NCBI GenBank assembly: GCA_024227565.1
Contig: JAAEUE010000155.1
Location: 31,129-95,128 of the forward strand
Reading direction: 5' to 3'
Length of the DNA stretch: 64,000 bases
Source: Alphaproteobacteria bacterium
GTDB lineage: Bacteria; Pseudomonadota; Alphaproteobacteria; Rhizobiales; CAJQND01
Shown here: positions 26,521 through 34,473 of the stretch, piece by piece
Position numbering within the stretch: position 1 is the first letter of the stretch
How the letters are laid out: each line of letters begins with the position of its first letter
The notes under the pieces: generated by a model
The model's input: only the letters and a program-made list of their open reading frames with translations
What the model was told of the DNA's origin: nothing
Database searches by the model: none
Position numbers and translations under genes: made by a program

Positions 26521-28091
26521 CCGATACAGGCCTCGAACTTGGCGCCAGCGATCTCGATCACTCAGTCGGTGGGTTCGCCAAGGAAAATAGAGACTATTAC
26601 ACTGGAGAGTTCGAGAAGATCCAAGGGACCACCGGTTTCCCCTGGTCTTGGAACACCATGGCGGCCGTTGTGGGCCCGCTCTGGGGAGCCTGGCGCGGTG
26701 CGTGGGGCTTCTTTTGGACATTCCTGGTTCTGGAACTGTTTGCCTTCGTTCAACTTGGCCGCGGCCTCTGGGGCGAATTGGGAGCAGATCAGCTTGCCAA
26801 GGTCGAACGGCTGACGGCAAACATTGCCAAGCGCGAGCAGCAAGCCAAAGAGGCGGTTGCCGCTGGCGATCAGGCTGCCGCGGACGGTGCGTTGAAGATT
26901 GCGGAAAACCTGAAAAAGGTGGTCGTCAGCGCGCAGGAGGCAGCCGACAAGGCCGCCGGCGAAGCCTCGACCATCTTGCTGATCGGCATTGCGCTTTTGA
27001 TCGCCGTGAAGGTCATTGAAGGCTTCTATGCGAACATCGCCTATGAGAAGCAATATCTCGGCTGGCGCGCCAATCCTGACAAGGTGCAGGCCGGGCCCAA
27101 CACGGGAAGCGCCATTTTCGGCGGCATATTATTGGTAGCCATCTGGCCGCTAACCTTGTTCCGCTTCACCGTTACCGATCCGGACAAGATCCTTTCCTCG
27201 CTCACCGGTGGTTTCCTGGGCGGCAGCGTGCCAATCACCGAGTTTCCGGTGAAGAAGGAATTCTACGCCTCATGGGCCAAGAAAGGCGATGCCGGATTTG
27301 ACTTCCTGGCCAATGAGTTCGGCACGGTGTTCAACGGTGTGACCGCCACAATCCGTGCGGTTCTCGATTTCCTGGAGATCATCTTGATCCAAACCCCATG
27401 GCCCGTGGTCATGGTGGTGATCGTGGTCATGGCGTTCCGCCTTGCCGGCCCGCGCGTCGCCGTCTTCACAGCCGCCTCGCTCTTGTATTTGAGCTTCATG
27501 GGCCTGTGGGAGCTCTCCATGATCACCGTGGCGCTGATCGGCGCAGGTGCTGCCTTGTGCGTCATCTTCGGCATTCCGCTCGGCATTTGGTTCGGTAAAT
27601 CCAAGCGGGCATACACATTCGCCGAGCCGGTTCTGGACTTTATGCAGACCATGCCGGCGTTCGTGTATCTGATCCCGATCATCGCGTTCTTCGGGACCGG
27701 CAAGCCTCCGGGCGTTCTGGCGACCATCATCTTCGCCATGCCGCCGGTGATCCGCCTTACCGCGCTTGGTATGCGCGGTGTGCCGGAAGCCACCAAGGAA
27801 GCGGCTGTGGCCTTCGGGTGCTCGCGCTGGCAATTGCTCATGAACGTGGAACTGCCATTGGCAATGCCCTCCATCATGACCGGCATCAACCAGACCATTT
27901 TGATGAGCCTGTCCATGGTGGTGATTGCATCGCTGATTGGCGCTGAGGGCCTGGGTGCGTTGATCCTGGAAGCTCTGCAGTACGCGGCCAAAGGCCAAGG
28001 CCTGCTCGGCGGTCTCGCCATCCTGTTCTGCGCCATGGTCATCGACCGTATCGCGCAAGGCATGTATCGCCGGAAGACCGAAGGGCAATAA
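26517..28091 (+). CDS. ABC transporter permease, ProW type with N-terminal DUF2628-like/coiled-coil extension
   Basis: A 524-residue permease, much longer than the usual 280-350. The C-terminal half (from about residue 290) is a standard ProW domain with the EAA loop E-A-A-V-A-F-G-C-S-R-W-Q-L-L and V-E-L-P-L-A-M-P-S-I-M-T. The first 230 residues are different: a tryptophan-rich segment (W-S-W-N-T-M-A-A-V-V-G-P-L-W-G-A-W-R-G near 43-62) like DUF2628, an alanine/lysine-rich predicted coiled coil (about 97-150), another span, and F-Y-A-N-I-A-Y-E-K-Q-Y-L-G-W. This looks like a fusion that could add sensing or oligomerisation. Last gene of the operon, followed by a terminator. Confidence 0.9.
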   Translation: MTDTGLELGASDLDHSVGGFAKENRDYYTGEFEKIQGTTGFPWSWNTMAAVVGPLWGAWRGAWGFFWTFLVLELFAFVQLGRGLWGELGADQLAKVERLTANIAKREQQAKEAVAAGDQAAADGALKIAENLKKVVVSAQEAADKAAGEASTILLIGIALLIAVKVIEGFYANIAYEKQYLGWRANPDKVQAGPNTGSAIFGGILLVAIWPLTLFRFTVTDPDKILSSLTGGFLGGSVPITEFPVKKEFYASWAKKGDAGFDFLANEFGTVFNGVTATIRAVLDFLEIILIQTPWPVVMVVIVVMAFRLAGPRVAVFTAASLLYLSFMGLWELSMITVALIGAGAALCVIFGIPLGIWFGKSKRAYTFAEPVLDFMQTMPAFVYLIPIIAFFGTGKPPGVLATIIFAMPPVIRLTALGMRGVPEATKEAAVAFGCSRWQLLMNVELPLAMPSIMTGINQTILMSLSMVVIASLIGAEGLGALILEALQYAAKGQGLLGGLAILFCAMVIDRIAQGMYRRKTEGQ

Positions 28092-28117
28092 GCCCCTTCG
28101 TTCAACGACACATCAAG

Positions 28118-28148
28118 CGCCCGGGCAAAGATTTTGCCCGGGCGTTTT
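28118..28148. terminator. Bidirectional terminator between permease and LysR genes
   Basis: CGCCCGGGCAAA (28118-28129) pairs with TTTGCCCGGGCG (28133-28144), followed by TTTT on the plus strand. It lies between two convergent genes and can serve the permease operon and possibly the LysR-type gene. Confidence 0.85.
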
Positions 28149-28179
28149 CATTTGACTCGGCCAAACGCGCCGGAATGTT

Positions 28180-29085
28180 TCAGGATTGCTCCTGATTGCC
28201 GGAAAACAAGCGGGCATTGCGCTGGAACAAAGTGCTGAGGCGCTGGGCGACGAGCCGAACCGCCCGGTCGTGCCGGTCGTCATCATGGCTCACCAGCCAT
28301 TGGTCGTGCGTCAGCGCCTCAATGCACCCTGAGGCGCGCGCAAGGCCCTGTTCAAGGTCACCGATAAAGCAGGGCAGAATACATAATCCTGCGCCGGCCT
28401 GGGCCGCATTGAGCACCGCTTGCGTGCTGGAACATTTCAGCTTTGGGTCTGCCTCCAGGCGTGCTGCCAGCCACACCGCCGAGGGCACCAGCGGGCCCGG
28501 CGGATGAAATCCAATCCAGGCAGAGCTTTGGTACCGCATCTCATCATCCCTGGTTTGGGGATGTTGCTGCACGAACGTCTTTGCGCCATAGACCGCGAAC
28601 GCAACCGCACCGAGCCGCTTGCCGGCCAGGCCTTGTGTGTCGGGCCTGCGATTGCGTAGCCCGAGATTGGCCTGTCTGCGCAGCAGATCTGTAGCAGCCG
28701 AACCGGTTTTGATCTCAACGCTTAAGCTGTCGTTCTCTGCGACCAGGCCGGCGATGTTGCGGGCGAGATACGCTCCGGTCCACTCGCCGGCCGCGATGGT
28801 GACCAGCGCGTTCGGCGCAGCCGACGTGCGCCAGCGTTCGATGCCCAGCACCGCGCGCTCCATCTCCTCCGCATGGGCCAGCAGTTCAAGGCCATCGCTG
28901 GTTAGCTCATATCCCTGCTGATGTCGGGTGAAGAGACGCATCCCGAGCCCGCGCTCAAGCGCCAGTATCCGCCGGCCCAAGGTTGGCGCGCTGGCACGCA
29001 CAGCCTTTGCGCCACCGGCCAGCCCGCCGCCGCGGGCAACGGCTAGGAACAGTCGGAGATCATTCCAATCAAGTATTTCATTCAT
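28180..29085 (-). CDS. LysR family transcriptional regulator
   Basis: A 301-residue LysR-type regulator. The winged helix occupies about residues 5-65 (W-N-D-L-R-L-F-L-A-V-A-R-G-G-G, then L-F-T-R-H-Q-Q-G-Y-E-L-T), with S-A-P-T-L-G-R-R-I-L-A-L-E as the recognition region. The rest is a periplasmic-binding-like effector domain. It is divergent from the aldo/keto reductase gene across 103 bases, the classic arrangement for a LysR protein controlling its neighbour. The effector is unknown. Confidence 0.9.
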   Translation of the reverse strand: MNEILDWNDLRLFLAVARGGGLAGGAKAVRASAPTLGRRILALERGLGMRLFTRHQQGYELTSDGLELLAHAEEMERAVLGIERWRTSAAPNALVTIAAGEWTGAYLARNIAGLVAENDSLSVEIKTGSAATDLLRRQANLGLRNRRPDTQGLAGKRLGAVAFAVYGAKTFVQQHPQTRDDEMRYQSSAWIGFHPPGPLVPSAVWLAARLEADPKLKCSSTQAVLNAAQAGAGLCILPCFIGDLEQGLARASGCIEALTHDQWLVSHDDDRHDRAVRLVAQRLSTLFQRNARLFSGNQEQS

Positions 29086-29188
29086 GAAATAGATACTTCG
29101 TTATTTTTCATATGAAATTCAATGGGTTTAGGTGATCGTATGAATTCAACCATTCGATCATTCATAATTGAGCAATGCGAAAACCAAC

Positions 29189-30205
29189 ATGCATCCCACA
29201 TTCAGAGAGCGGCGTTTAGGCAAAATCGGGCCGGTTGTCGGGCCCATAGGCATCGGAACCTGGGCTCTGGGAGGGCCGTTCTTCAGCGGCGAAGGCTGCG
29301 CCTACCCCACCGGTGCGCCTCTTGGTTATGGCGCGGTGGATGACAAGACTTCTGAACGCGCGATCCATTGTGCGCTTGATCTGGGCGCCAGGCTGTTCGA
29401 TACGGCCGATGCCTATGGAACCGGCCACGCTGAGCGTCTGTTGGGCCGTGCCCTGGCGGACCGCCGCCACCAGGCCGTTATCGCCACAAAGTTCGGTAAC
29501 ACCTTTCACGCACCAACCCGCGAGCTCACCGGCACGGATGTCTCGCCCGGCTACATCCGCACAGCGTGTCAGGCTTCCCTGTCACGGCTGAAAACCGATT
29601 GGATTGATCTCTACCAGCTTCATGTGGGCGAACTGCCTGCGCAACAGGCGGCCGATGTTGCCGGCACCCTGGAGGATATGTGCGATGAAGGGTTGATCGG
29701 TGCCTATGCCTGGAGCACGGATGATCCGGCGTGCGCTGCTCTGTTTGCCGCAAAACCGCGCGGTGTGGCGATGCAGTTCGACATGAATGTGTTTGAAGAC
29801 GCACCGGCCATGCTGGAGGTGTGTGACGAGCACGAGGTGGCGGGTCTCATACGCGCGCCATTGGCCATGGGTTTTTTAACTGGCAAGTTCTCGTCAAGCT
29901 CCGAACTCGCAGCAGATGACATTCGCAGCCGCCCACCGGCCTGGCTCAGGTATTTCCAGCAAGGCGGTGCCAGTGTGCCGGAGTGGAACCAGCGGCTTGA
30001 CGCCATTCGCGGCGTCCTCACCAGCGCAGGCCGCACCCCGGCGCAAGGGGCCTTGGCCTGGATTTGGGCCCGCCACCGGCTTGCCATCCCGATCCCGGGC
30101 GCGCGCACCGCGGCGCAAGTGGAGGAAAACTTGGGTGCCGCCGAATTCGGTCCTCTGAGCTCCGATCAGATGTGTGAGATCGATGCGATCTTGAGACGGC
30201 GCTAA
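29189..30205 (+). CDS. Aldo/keto reductase
   Basis: About 338 residues. NADPH-linked TIM-barrel oxidoreductase with the tetrad region L-F-D-T-A-D-A-Y-G-T-G-H-A-E near residue 65 (catalytic Asp and Tyr) and K-F-G-N near residue 95 (catalytic Lys). The D-V-S-P-G-Y-I-R-T-A and S-L-S-R-L-K-T-D-W-I-D-L-Y-Q-L-H blocks are family hallmarks. The ATG at 29189 is chosen; a TTG at 29168 would add seven residues, and neither has a strong ribosome binding site. Probably controlled by the divergent LysR regulator. The stop shares CTAA with the stop of the nitrile hydratase activator gene. Confidence 0.88.
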   Translation: MHPTFRERRLGKIGPVVGPIGIGTWALGGPFFSGEGCAYPTGAPLGYGAVDDKTSERAIHCALDLGARLFDTADAYGTGHAERLLGRALADRRHQAVIATKFGNTFHAPTRELTGTDVSPGYIRTACQASLSRLKTDWIDLYQLHVGELPAQQAADVAGTLEDMCDEGLIGAYAWSTDDPACAALFAAKPRGVAMQFDMNVFEDAPAMLEVCDEHEVAGLIRAPLAMGFLTGKFSSSSELAADDIRSRPPAWLRYFQQGGASVPEWNQRLDAIRGVLTSAGRTPAQGALAWIWARHRLAIPIPGARTAAQVEENLGAAEFGPLSSDQMCEIDAILRRR

Positions 30206-30573
30206 TCGGCTCTGGAAACGGCGTTGGCCAGATCAACCGGGCTTCCGTGAGGGGTGGCGAGATAGGCCTGCTTCCAGGCCTCACGCCTTGCCTCCAGCGT
30301 AGCAAACGGCACCGCATCGCTCTGGGCGAGCAAACCCTCCAGCGCGCGTAGTGCGGCTTTGTAGTAGGTCTGCGCCGTGTCATCAGCGCCTGCAGCTTCC
30401 GCCGCCTTCAATTCGCGGCCCAGGGTCTTCGACCAGGCGGCGGCCTTAAAGGTTCCCGCGTTCACCATCGCATCTGCGATGGCGAGCACCTGGGCCTGCC
30501 ACAGTTCTTCGAACACCGGCTCAGCGTCCATCTTCTTCAGCGGCTTCAGGGCGTCCGTTTCAGAGGGGCTCAA
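30202..30573 (-). CDS. Nitrile hydratase activator / accessory protein (P14K-like)
   Basis: About 123 residues, matching the small nitrile hydratase accessory proteins that help insert cobalt and oxidise the cysteine ligands of the alpha subunit. Recognisable family blocks are F-E-E-L-W-Q-A-Q-V-L-A-I-A-D-A-M-V and the late Y-Y-K-A-A-L-R-A-L-E-G-L-L. It probably starts with TTG at 30573, since GGGAG lies seven bases upstream and homologues begin near S-P-S-E; this overlaps nthB by 14 bases. Position after nthA-nthB is the standard operon order for cobalt enzymes. Confidence 0.85.
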   Translation of the reverse strand: MSPSETDALKPLKKMDAEPVFEELWQAQVLAIADAMVNAGTFKAAAWSKTLGRELKAAEAAGADDTAQTYYKAALRALEGLLAQSDAVPFATLEARREAWKQAYLATPHGSPVDLANAVSRAD

Positions 30574-31219
30574 GGTAGCTCTCCCATAGGTCCAGATAGA
30601 CCCGGTCGCGCTTGTCGCCCGCTTCAGGCCAAAGGTTTTTGGCGTCGAACACAACTGAGTAGAGATGTTGGCCCATCTCATGGCCTTTGGCACTTTCATC
30701 GGGAAAGATGTGGGCGCCGTGATGGGCGTGAATCAGGCCGGGCTTGCCGCGAGCGTAGCCGGGCAGGCGTGTGTGATGCTGTTGGGTGAACTCCAAGGTC
30801 CGCACGTGGTCGCCGACCTTGAGTGCAGGTGCTGCGTCTATGATCCGGGAAAAGTCCGTGCCTTGCGAAGCGTCCTGGGCAATCGCCTCGGCAACACTTT
30901 GAACCCTGGCTTCACGATCTTTCTGTGTGGCCGAATGTCCGCTTCTCACTTCGTCCAGAGTGATCACTCCGGCATTGATATATGTGGCCAGCTCGGTCTG
31001 GGCCCAACTGTCGAAGTAGGGCCGGGTGAGATAGTCTACCGGATCTATGAGTTCACGCACATGGCGCCACCAGTCGATGGTGACGCCTGGGGCGCCGGCG
31101 CCGCTGCGGGAAATGCCCCACATGCGCCCCTCCCAGTCATGGTGAAACGGGGTGTCCGCCTCATCGGTCACAACCGGGCCGAAACCTTCCTTGCCTCCAA
31201 GATCGTGAGGCCCATCCAT
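30560..31219 (-). CDS. nthB: Nitrile hydratase beta subunit
   Basis: A 219-residue protein that opens [16 protein letters not shown], the diagnostic N-terminus of nitrile hydratase beta chains. It also has W-E-G-R-M-W and the SH3-like C-terminal barrel with G-D-H-V-R-T and R-L-P-G-Y-A-R-G-K-P-G, whose arginines contact the oxidised cysteines of the alpha subunit. With NthA it hydrates nitriles to amides. Its ATG shares one base with the nthA stop (TGATG), indicating coupled translation. Confidence 0.95.
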   Translation of the reverse strand: MDGPHDLGGKEGFGPVVTDEADTPFHHDWEGRMWGISRSGAGAPGVTIDWWRHVRELIDPVDYLTRPYFDSWAQTELATYINAGVITLDEVRSGHSATQKDREARVQSVAEAIAQDASQGTDFSRIIDAAPALKVGDHVRTLEFTQQHHTRLPGYARGKPGLIHAHHGAHIFPDESAKGHEMGQHLYSVVFDAKNLWPEAGDKRDRVYLDLWESYLEPL

Positions 31220-31869
31220 CAGCTCGTCCCCGTGGCTGTTGCAGAAAACTTCCGGTCGGTGCCGATCATGGCGTTCCGCGTCACCAGGCCGGTCAAGGCC
31301 TCTTCGTCCAGGCCTTCAGTGCCTGCCGGCCTTTGCGGCACCACGAGATATCTGAGCTCAGCCGTGTTGTCCCACACCCGCACCTCAATGTCGTCGGCGA
31401 TGTTCACCCCGAACTCCTGCAGAACCCCGCGCGGGTCCCGCACCGCCCGCGACCGGTAGGCGGCGGTCTTGTACCAGTTGGGCGCCACGCCGAGCAGCGC
31501 GAACGGGTAGCAGGAGCACAAGGTGCAAACCACGAGATTGTGCACGCTGCCGGTATTCTCCACCGCCTTCAGATGCGCCGTGGCGTTGCCAACAAAGTCG
31601 AGCTCGTCAATCGCTGCTGTTCCATCGTCCATGAGGCGTGCCTTGAAGGCCGGGTCCGTCCAGGCCTTTGCCACCACGCGCGCGCCGCGCTTGGGGCCGA
31701 TCTCTTCGCTGTAAGCCTCCACCCAGGCATCGATGGTCTGACTGTTCACCAGGCCCTTTTCCACCAGCAGGCTCTCCAGCGCCTTCACGCGCAAGGCAGG
31801 TTCGCTGGGCAGATGGCTGTGCAGGTGGTGATGGATCTTGGCAACTTTGGCAGAATCGTAATTCGACAT
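31219..31869 (-). CDS. nthA: Nitrile hydratase alpha subunit, cobalt type
   Basis: A 216-residue catalytic subunit. The metal-binding loop reads V-C-T-L-C-S-C-Y-P; threonine after the first cysteine is characteristic of cobalt enzymes, where iron enzymes have serine. The second and third cysteines are normally oxidised after translation. [12 protein letters not shown] and [11 protein letters not shown] are family blocks. The ATG at 31869 fits homologue length; a frame back to 31944 is unlikely. First gene of nthA-nthB-activator. No amidase gene lies in the window. Confidence 0.95.
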   Translation of the reverse strand: MSNYDSAKVAKIHHHLHSHLPSEPALRVKALESLLVEKGLVNSQTIDAWVEAYSEEIGPKRGARVVAKAWTDPAFKARLMDDGTAAIDELDFVGNATAHLKAVENTGSVHNLVVCTLCSCYPFALLGVAPNWYKTAAYRSRAVRDPRGVLQEFGVNIADDIEVRVWDNTAELRYLVVPQRPAGTEGLDEEALTGLVTRNAMIGTDRKFSATATGTS

Positions 31870-32019
31870 GGGGCGGCCTTTTCCAGGAGAAGCGAGCCTG
31901 AAGTATGACGCCCCGTTGGAGGCCGCACAATGGGCTGCTTGCAATTTGTCTAGTGGTGACGCACCTTTGGCGCAGGCTGGCTTTTCGGGGTCAGGCGGAC
32001 TCGCATTTGAAAGACCGGC

Positions 32020-32631
32020 ATGAATTCCACAGCACCTCCAATTCCCGTGTCGGGAACCCCAACCCTTGAGGCCTCAATTGGCGTTCAGGTGAAGAAACTG
32101 CGAAACGGTTTGGACATGACCATTGGCGATCTTGCCAAGGTCAGCGGGTTGTCGCCAGGCATGGTGTCCAAAATCGAAAATGGGCAAACTTCTGCATCGC
32201 TTTCAACTCTGCAAGCCTTGGCGAATGCCCTCAACACGCCGATTGCCACGTTCTTCCGCACCTTCGATGAAAAGCGCGACGCGACCTACGTCAATAGCGG
32301 GGAGGGCCTCACCATTGAACGCAGAGGCTCGCGGGCCGGCCATGTCTACCAGCTGCTGGGACATTCGGTGCGTAGCAAGGTGCGCATCGAGCCCTATCTC
32401 ATAACTTTGGAAAAGGGCGCCGACAGCTACCCGGTGTTCCAGCATCCCGGCCATGAGTTCATCTACATGCTCAAAGGCGACGTCACCTACCGTCATGCAG
32501 ACCAAACCTATCGGCTGAAGCCTGGCGACAGTCTGTTTTTCGACGCTGAAGCCGTTCACGGGCCTGAAGAGCTCAACAAACTGCCGGCGGTCTATCTCTC
32601 CATTATCGTCTCGCCACCTGAGGGAGACTAA
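32020..32631 (+). CDS. XRE-family regulator with C-terminal cupin sensor
   Basis: A 203-residue regulator: a Cro/CI helix-turn-helix at about residues 20-78 ([16 protein letters not shown], then [12 protein letters not shown]) and a cupin at about 130-195 ([14 protein letters not shown], then [10 protein letters not shown]). Such proteins usually control uptake or breakdown of a small molecule sensed by the cupin. It is divergent from nthA across 150 bases, making the nitrile hydratase operon the nearest candidate target. Confidence 0.9.
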   Translation: MNSTAPPIPVSGTPTLEASIGVQVKKLRNGLDMTIGDLAKVSGLSPGMVSKIENGQTSASLSTLQALANALNTPIATFFRTFDEKRDATYVNSGEGLTIERRGSRAGHVYQLLGHSVRSKVRIEPYLITLEKGADSYPVFQHPGHEFIYMLKGDVTYRHADQTYRLKPGDSLFFDAEAVHGPEELNKLPAVYLSIIVSPPEGD

Positions 32632-32779
32632 GCGCACAGTCCCAATCTGATTGGTTGAGTTGAGAGTGCACCAAGCACCTAATGTTGCGTTGTGCCCCAT
32701 TAATGCGCTATTCCGGGTTGTGAGGGACCGGGCGAACTGCAATAGACCGTTCGATCAAGGGGCTGACCAGACAAAAGTC

Positions 32780-33340
32780 ATGAGCAATGATGAAGAGAGC
32801 GGGCGGCTTGACCCGTCCACGCGAGCAATTCTTACCCATTGGCGCGAAGCGGTGCCGAACGACAGGCTGGCCCATTTGGTGCGTGATGCGGCACGTGGGC
32901 TAACGCGCGCGCTGCAGTTTCGCTTGTCGGAACATTCGGTGTCTTTTGGGCATTGGGTGTTCCTGCGCATCCTGTGGGAGCGTGACGGTCTGACCCAACG
33001 TGAGTTGAGCGTTGAAGCCGGCTTGATGGAGCCCACCACTCACTCGGCCATCCTCAAAATGGAAAAGCTAGGCTATCTAACCCGGCGTCAGGAGAACGGT
33101 GACCGCAAACGCATGCAGGTCTATTTGACCGAACACGGCCGAACGTTGCGGGACGTTCTGGTGCCGCTGGCCGAAGAGGTCAACGCCAAGGCGGTGATTG
33201 ATGTTCCTTCCGAGGACGTGGAGGTGACCCGGCGCACCTTGCTTGCCATGATCCACAACCTGGCGGCTGATGAGGCAGACGTGGTGGATGCTGGTTTGCG
33301 CATTACGCCAACCCGGGATCTGGCGGTGAAGACTGCCTAA
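32780..33340 (+). CDS. MarR family transcriptional regulator
   Basis: About 186 residues with a MarR winged helix: F-L-R-I-L-W-E-R-D-G-L-T-Q-R-E-L-S, the recognition segment M-E-P-T-T-H-S-A-I-L-K-M-E-K-L-G-Y, and the wing R-R-Q-E-N-G-D-R-K-R-M-Q-V-Y-L-T. The ATG at 32780 is chosen since the upstream in-frame extension has no family resemblance. It follows the XRE-cupin gene on the same strand by 148 bases. Its stop shares CTAA with that of the DUF2333 gene. Confidence 0.88.
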   Translation: MSNDEESGRLDPSTRAILTHWREAVPNDRLAHLVRDAARGLTRALQFRLSEHSVSFGHWVFLRILWERDGLTQRELSVEAGLMEPTTHSAILKMEKLGYLTRRQENGDRKRMQVYLTEHGRTLRDVLVPLAEEVNAKAVIDVPSEDVEVTRRTLLAMIHNLAADEADVVDAGLRITPTRDLAVKTA

Positions 33341-34473
33341 CGGTCGAGCACCGAACGGATCTCCACCAGGTTTGAGCGGGCCCGCAGGATGTAGAACCCG
33401 AGCGTCGTCAAATGGGTTGGCATCAGCCAGCCATCTTCAGTGCCATTCGAGATGATCAGAGGCTCTAGCTCGATGGCTCGGCGCAGGTGGTCATCCAGCC
33501 GGTCCCAGATGTCGGCAAGCGCCCTGATCTTGACCACATGTGGGAAATCCGCCCGGACCGCCTGAAGGATGCCGTAGTAGGCATAGAGCTGGCCTTTGGA
33601 GAACATGAAGATGTCATCGGCCCGGGTGTCAAACCAGCCTGAGTTATATTGCTCTGAGCGGTCCTTGATGGCCGCCGACGTGGAGCCGATGTCCTTGGCG
33701 ATCCGGTCGAGGAACGCCATCAGGTTGTCGGCCCGGGCATCGAACGTGGCCTTGCAGTCAGCCAGGCGCTGATTGTACTGGGCCAGCGCCTTCAGCGATT
33801 GCCGGAAATAGGTTGGTGTCGGCGTGGTGGGGCCGAACGGTTGCCGGTCGAACACGTTGAAATACCAGGTGAACTGGTCGAACTGAATGTTGCCTTTGGC
33901 CACCTTCAAGTCCGCATCGATCTGTGAGGTGCCGCGCACCCGCCCGAGCTGGTCGGCGAGCTCGATGGCCGTGCGGGCTGCCGCCTGGTGAACCCCGCGC
34001 TGGAACGCGGCCTTGTTGTCGAAGAACCAGGTTTGGTCCCATTCAAGCATCCAGAACAGTCCGGCCTTGTAGAGCGGATGGCTGGAAATCCACTTGTTGC
34101 GGTTGACGTTGAAGTCGATCAGATCGGCCGTCACCAACACCACGTTGGAGCGCCCGCAGGTGCGCGTGGAATTGTCGCCGCCTTCAACCGCAACCTGCTC
34201 GCCGGCAGAGCGCATATGATCGGTCATATTGTACCGTGCGGGATAGTTGACGTCGTAGTCGCGGATCCACAGCGTGTGCCAGATGAACACCAGATAAGCC
34301 GCCACGAAGGGGATGATCAGGATGCCGAGCACCCCGCGAATGATCCAGCCGGAGCGTTGATAAAGGTTATAGATCGCGCGGAACGGAGAGGTCAGCATGC
34401 GCCACAGGCCGTAGAGTGCCGCAAGCAGCGCGCTCCACAGGCCGGCAAACCACTTAAACAGGGGATCAAGCAT
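33337..34473 (-). CDS. DUF2333 family membrane-anchored protein
   Basis: A 378-residue protein I recognise as DUF2333. One clear membrane helix (about residues 41-66, I-I-R-G-V-L-G-I-L-I-I-P-F-V-A-A-Y) follows a short amphipathic N-terminus; the remaining 310 residues are predicted to be outside the cytoplasm and mostly helical, with frequent W and F (W-M-L-E-W-D-Q-T-W-F-F-D). No enzymatic motif is visible. Last gene of the five-gene cluster 39963-33337; its start overlaps the preceding gene by eight bases. Confidence 0.82.
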   Translation of the reverse strand: MLDPLFKWFAGLWSALLAALYGLWRMLTSPFRAIYNLYQRSGWIIRGVLGILIIPFVAAYLVFIWHTLWIRDYDVNYPARYNMTDHMRSAGEQVAVEGGDNSTRTCGRSNVVLVTADLIDFNVNRNKWISSHPLYKAGLFWMLEWDQTWFFDNKAAFQRGVHQAAARTAIELADQLGRVRGTSQIDADLKVAKGNIQFDQFTWYFNVFDRQPFGPTTPTPTYFRQSLKALAQYNQRLADCKATFDARADNLMAFLDRIAKDIGSTSAAIKDRSEQYNSGWFDTRADDIFMFSKGQLYAYYGILQAVRADFPHVVKIRALADIWDRLDDHLRRAIELEPLIISNGTEDGWLMPTHLTTLGFYILRARSNLVEIRSVLDR

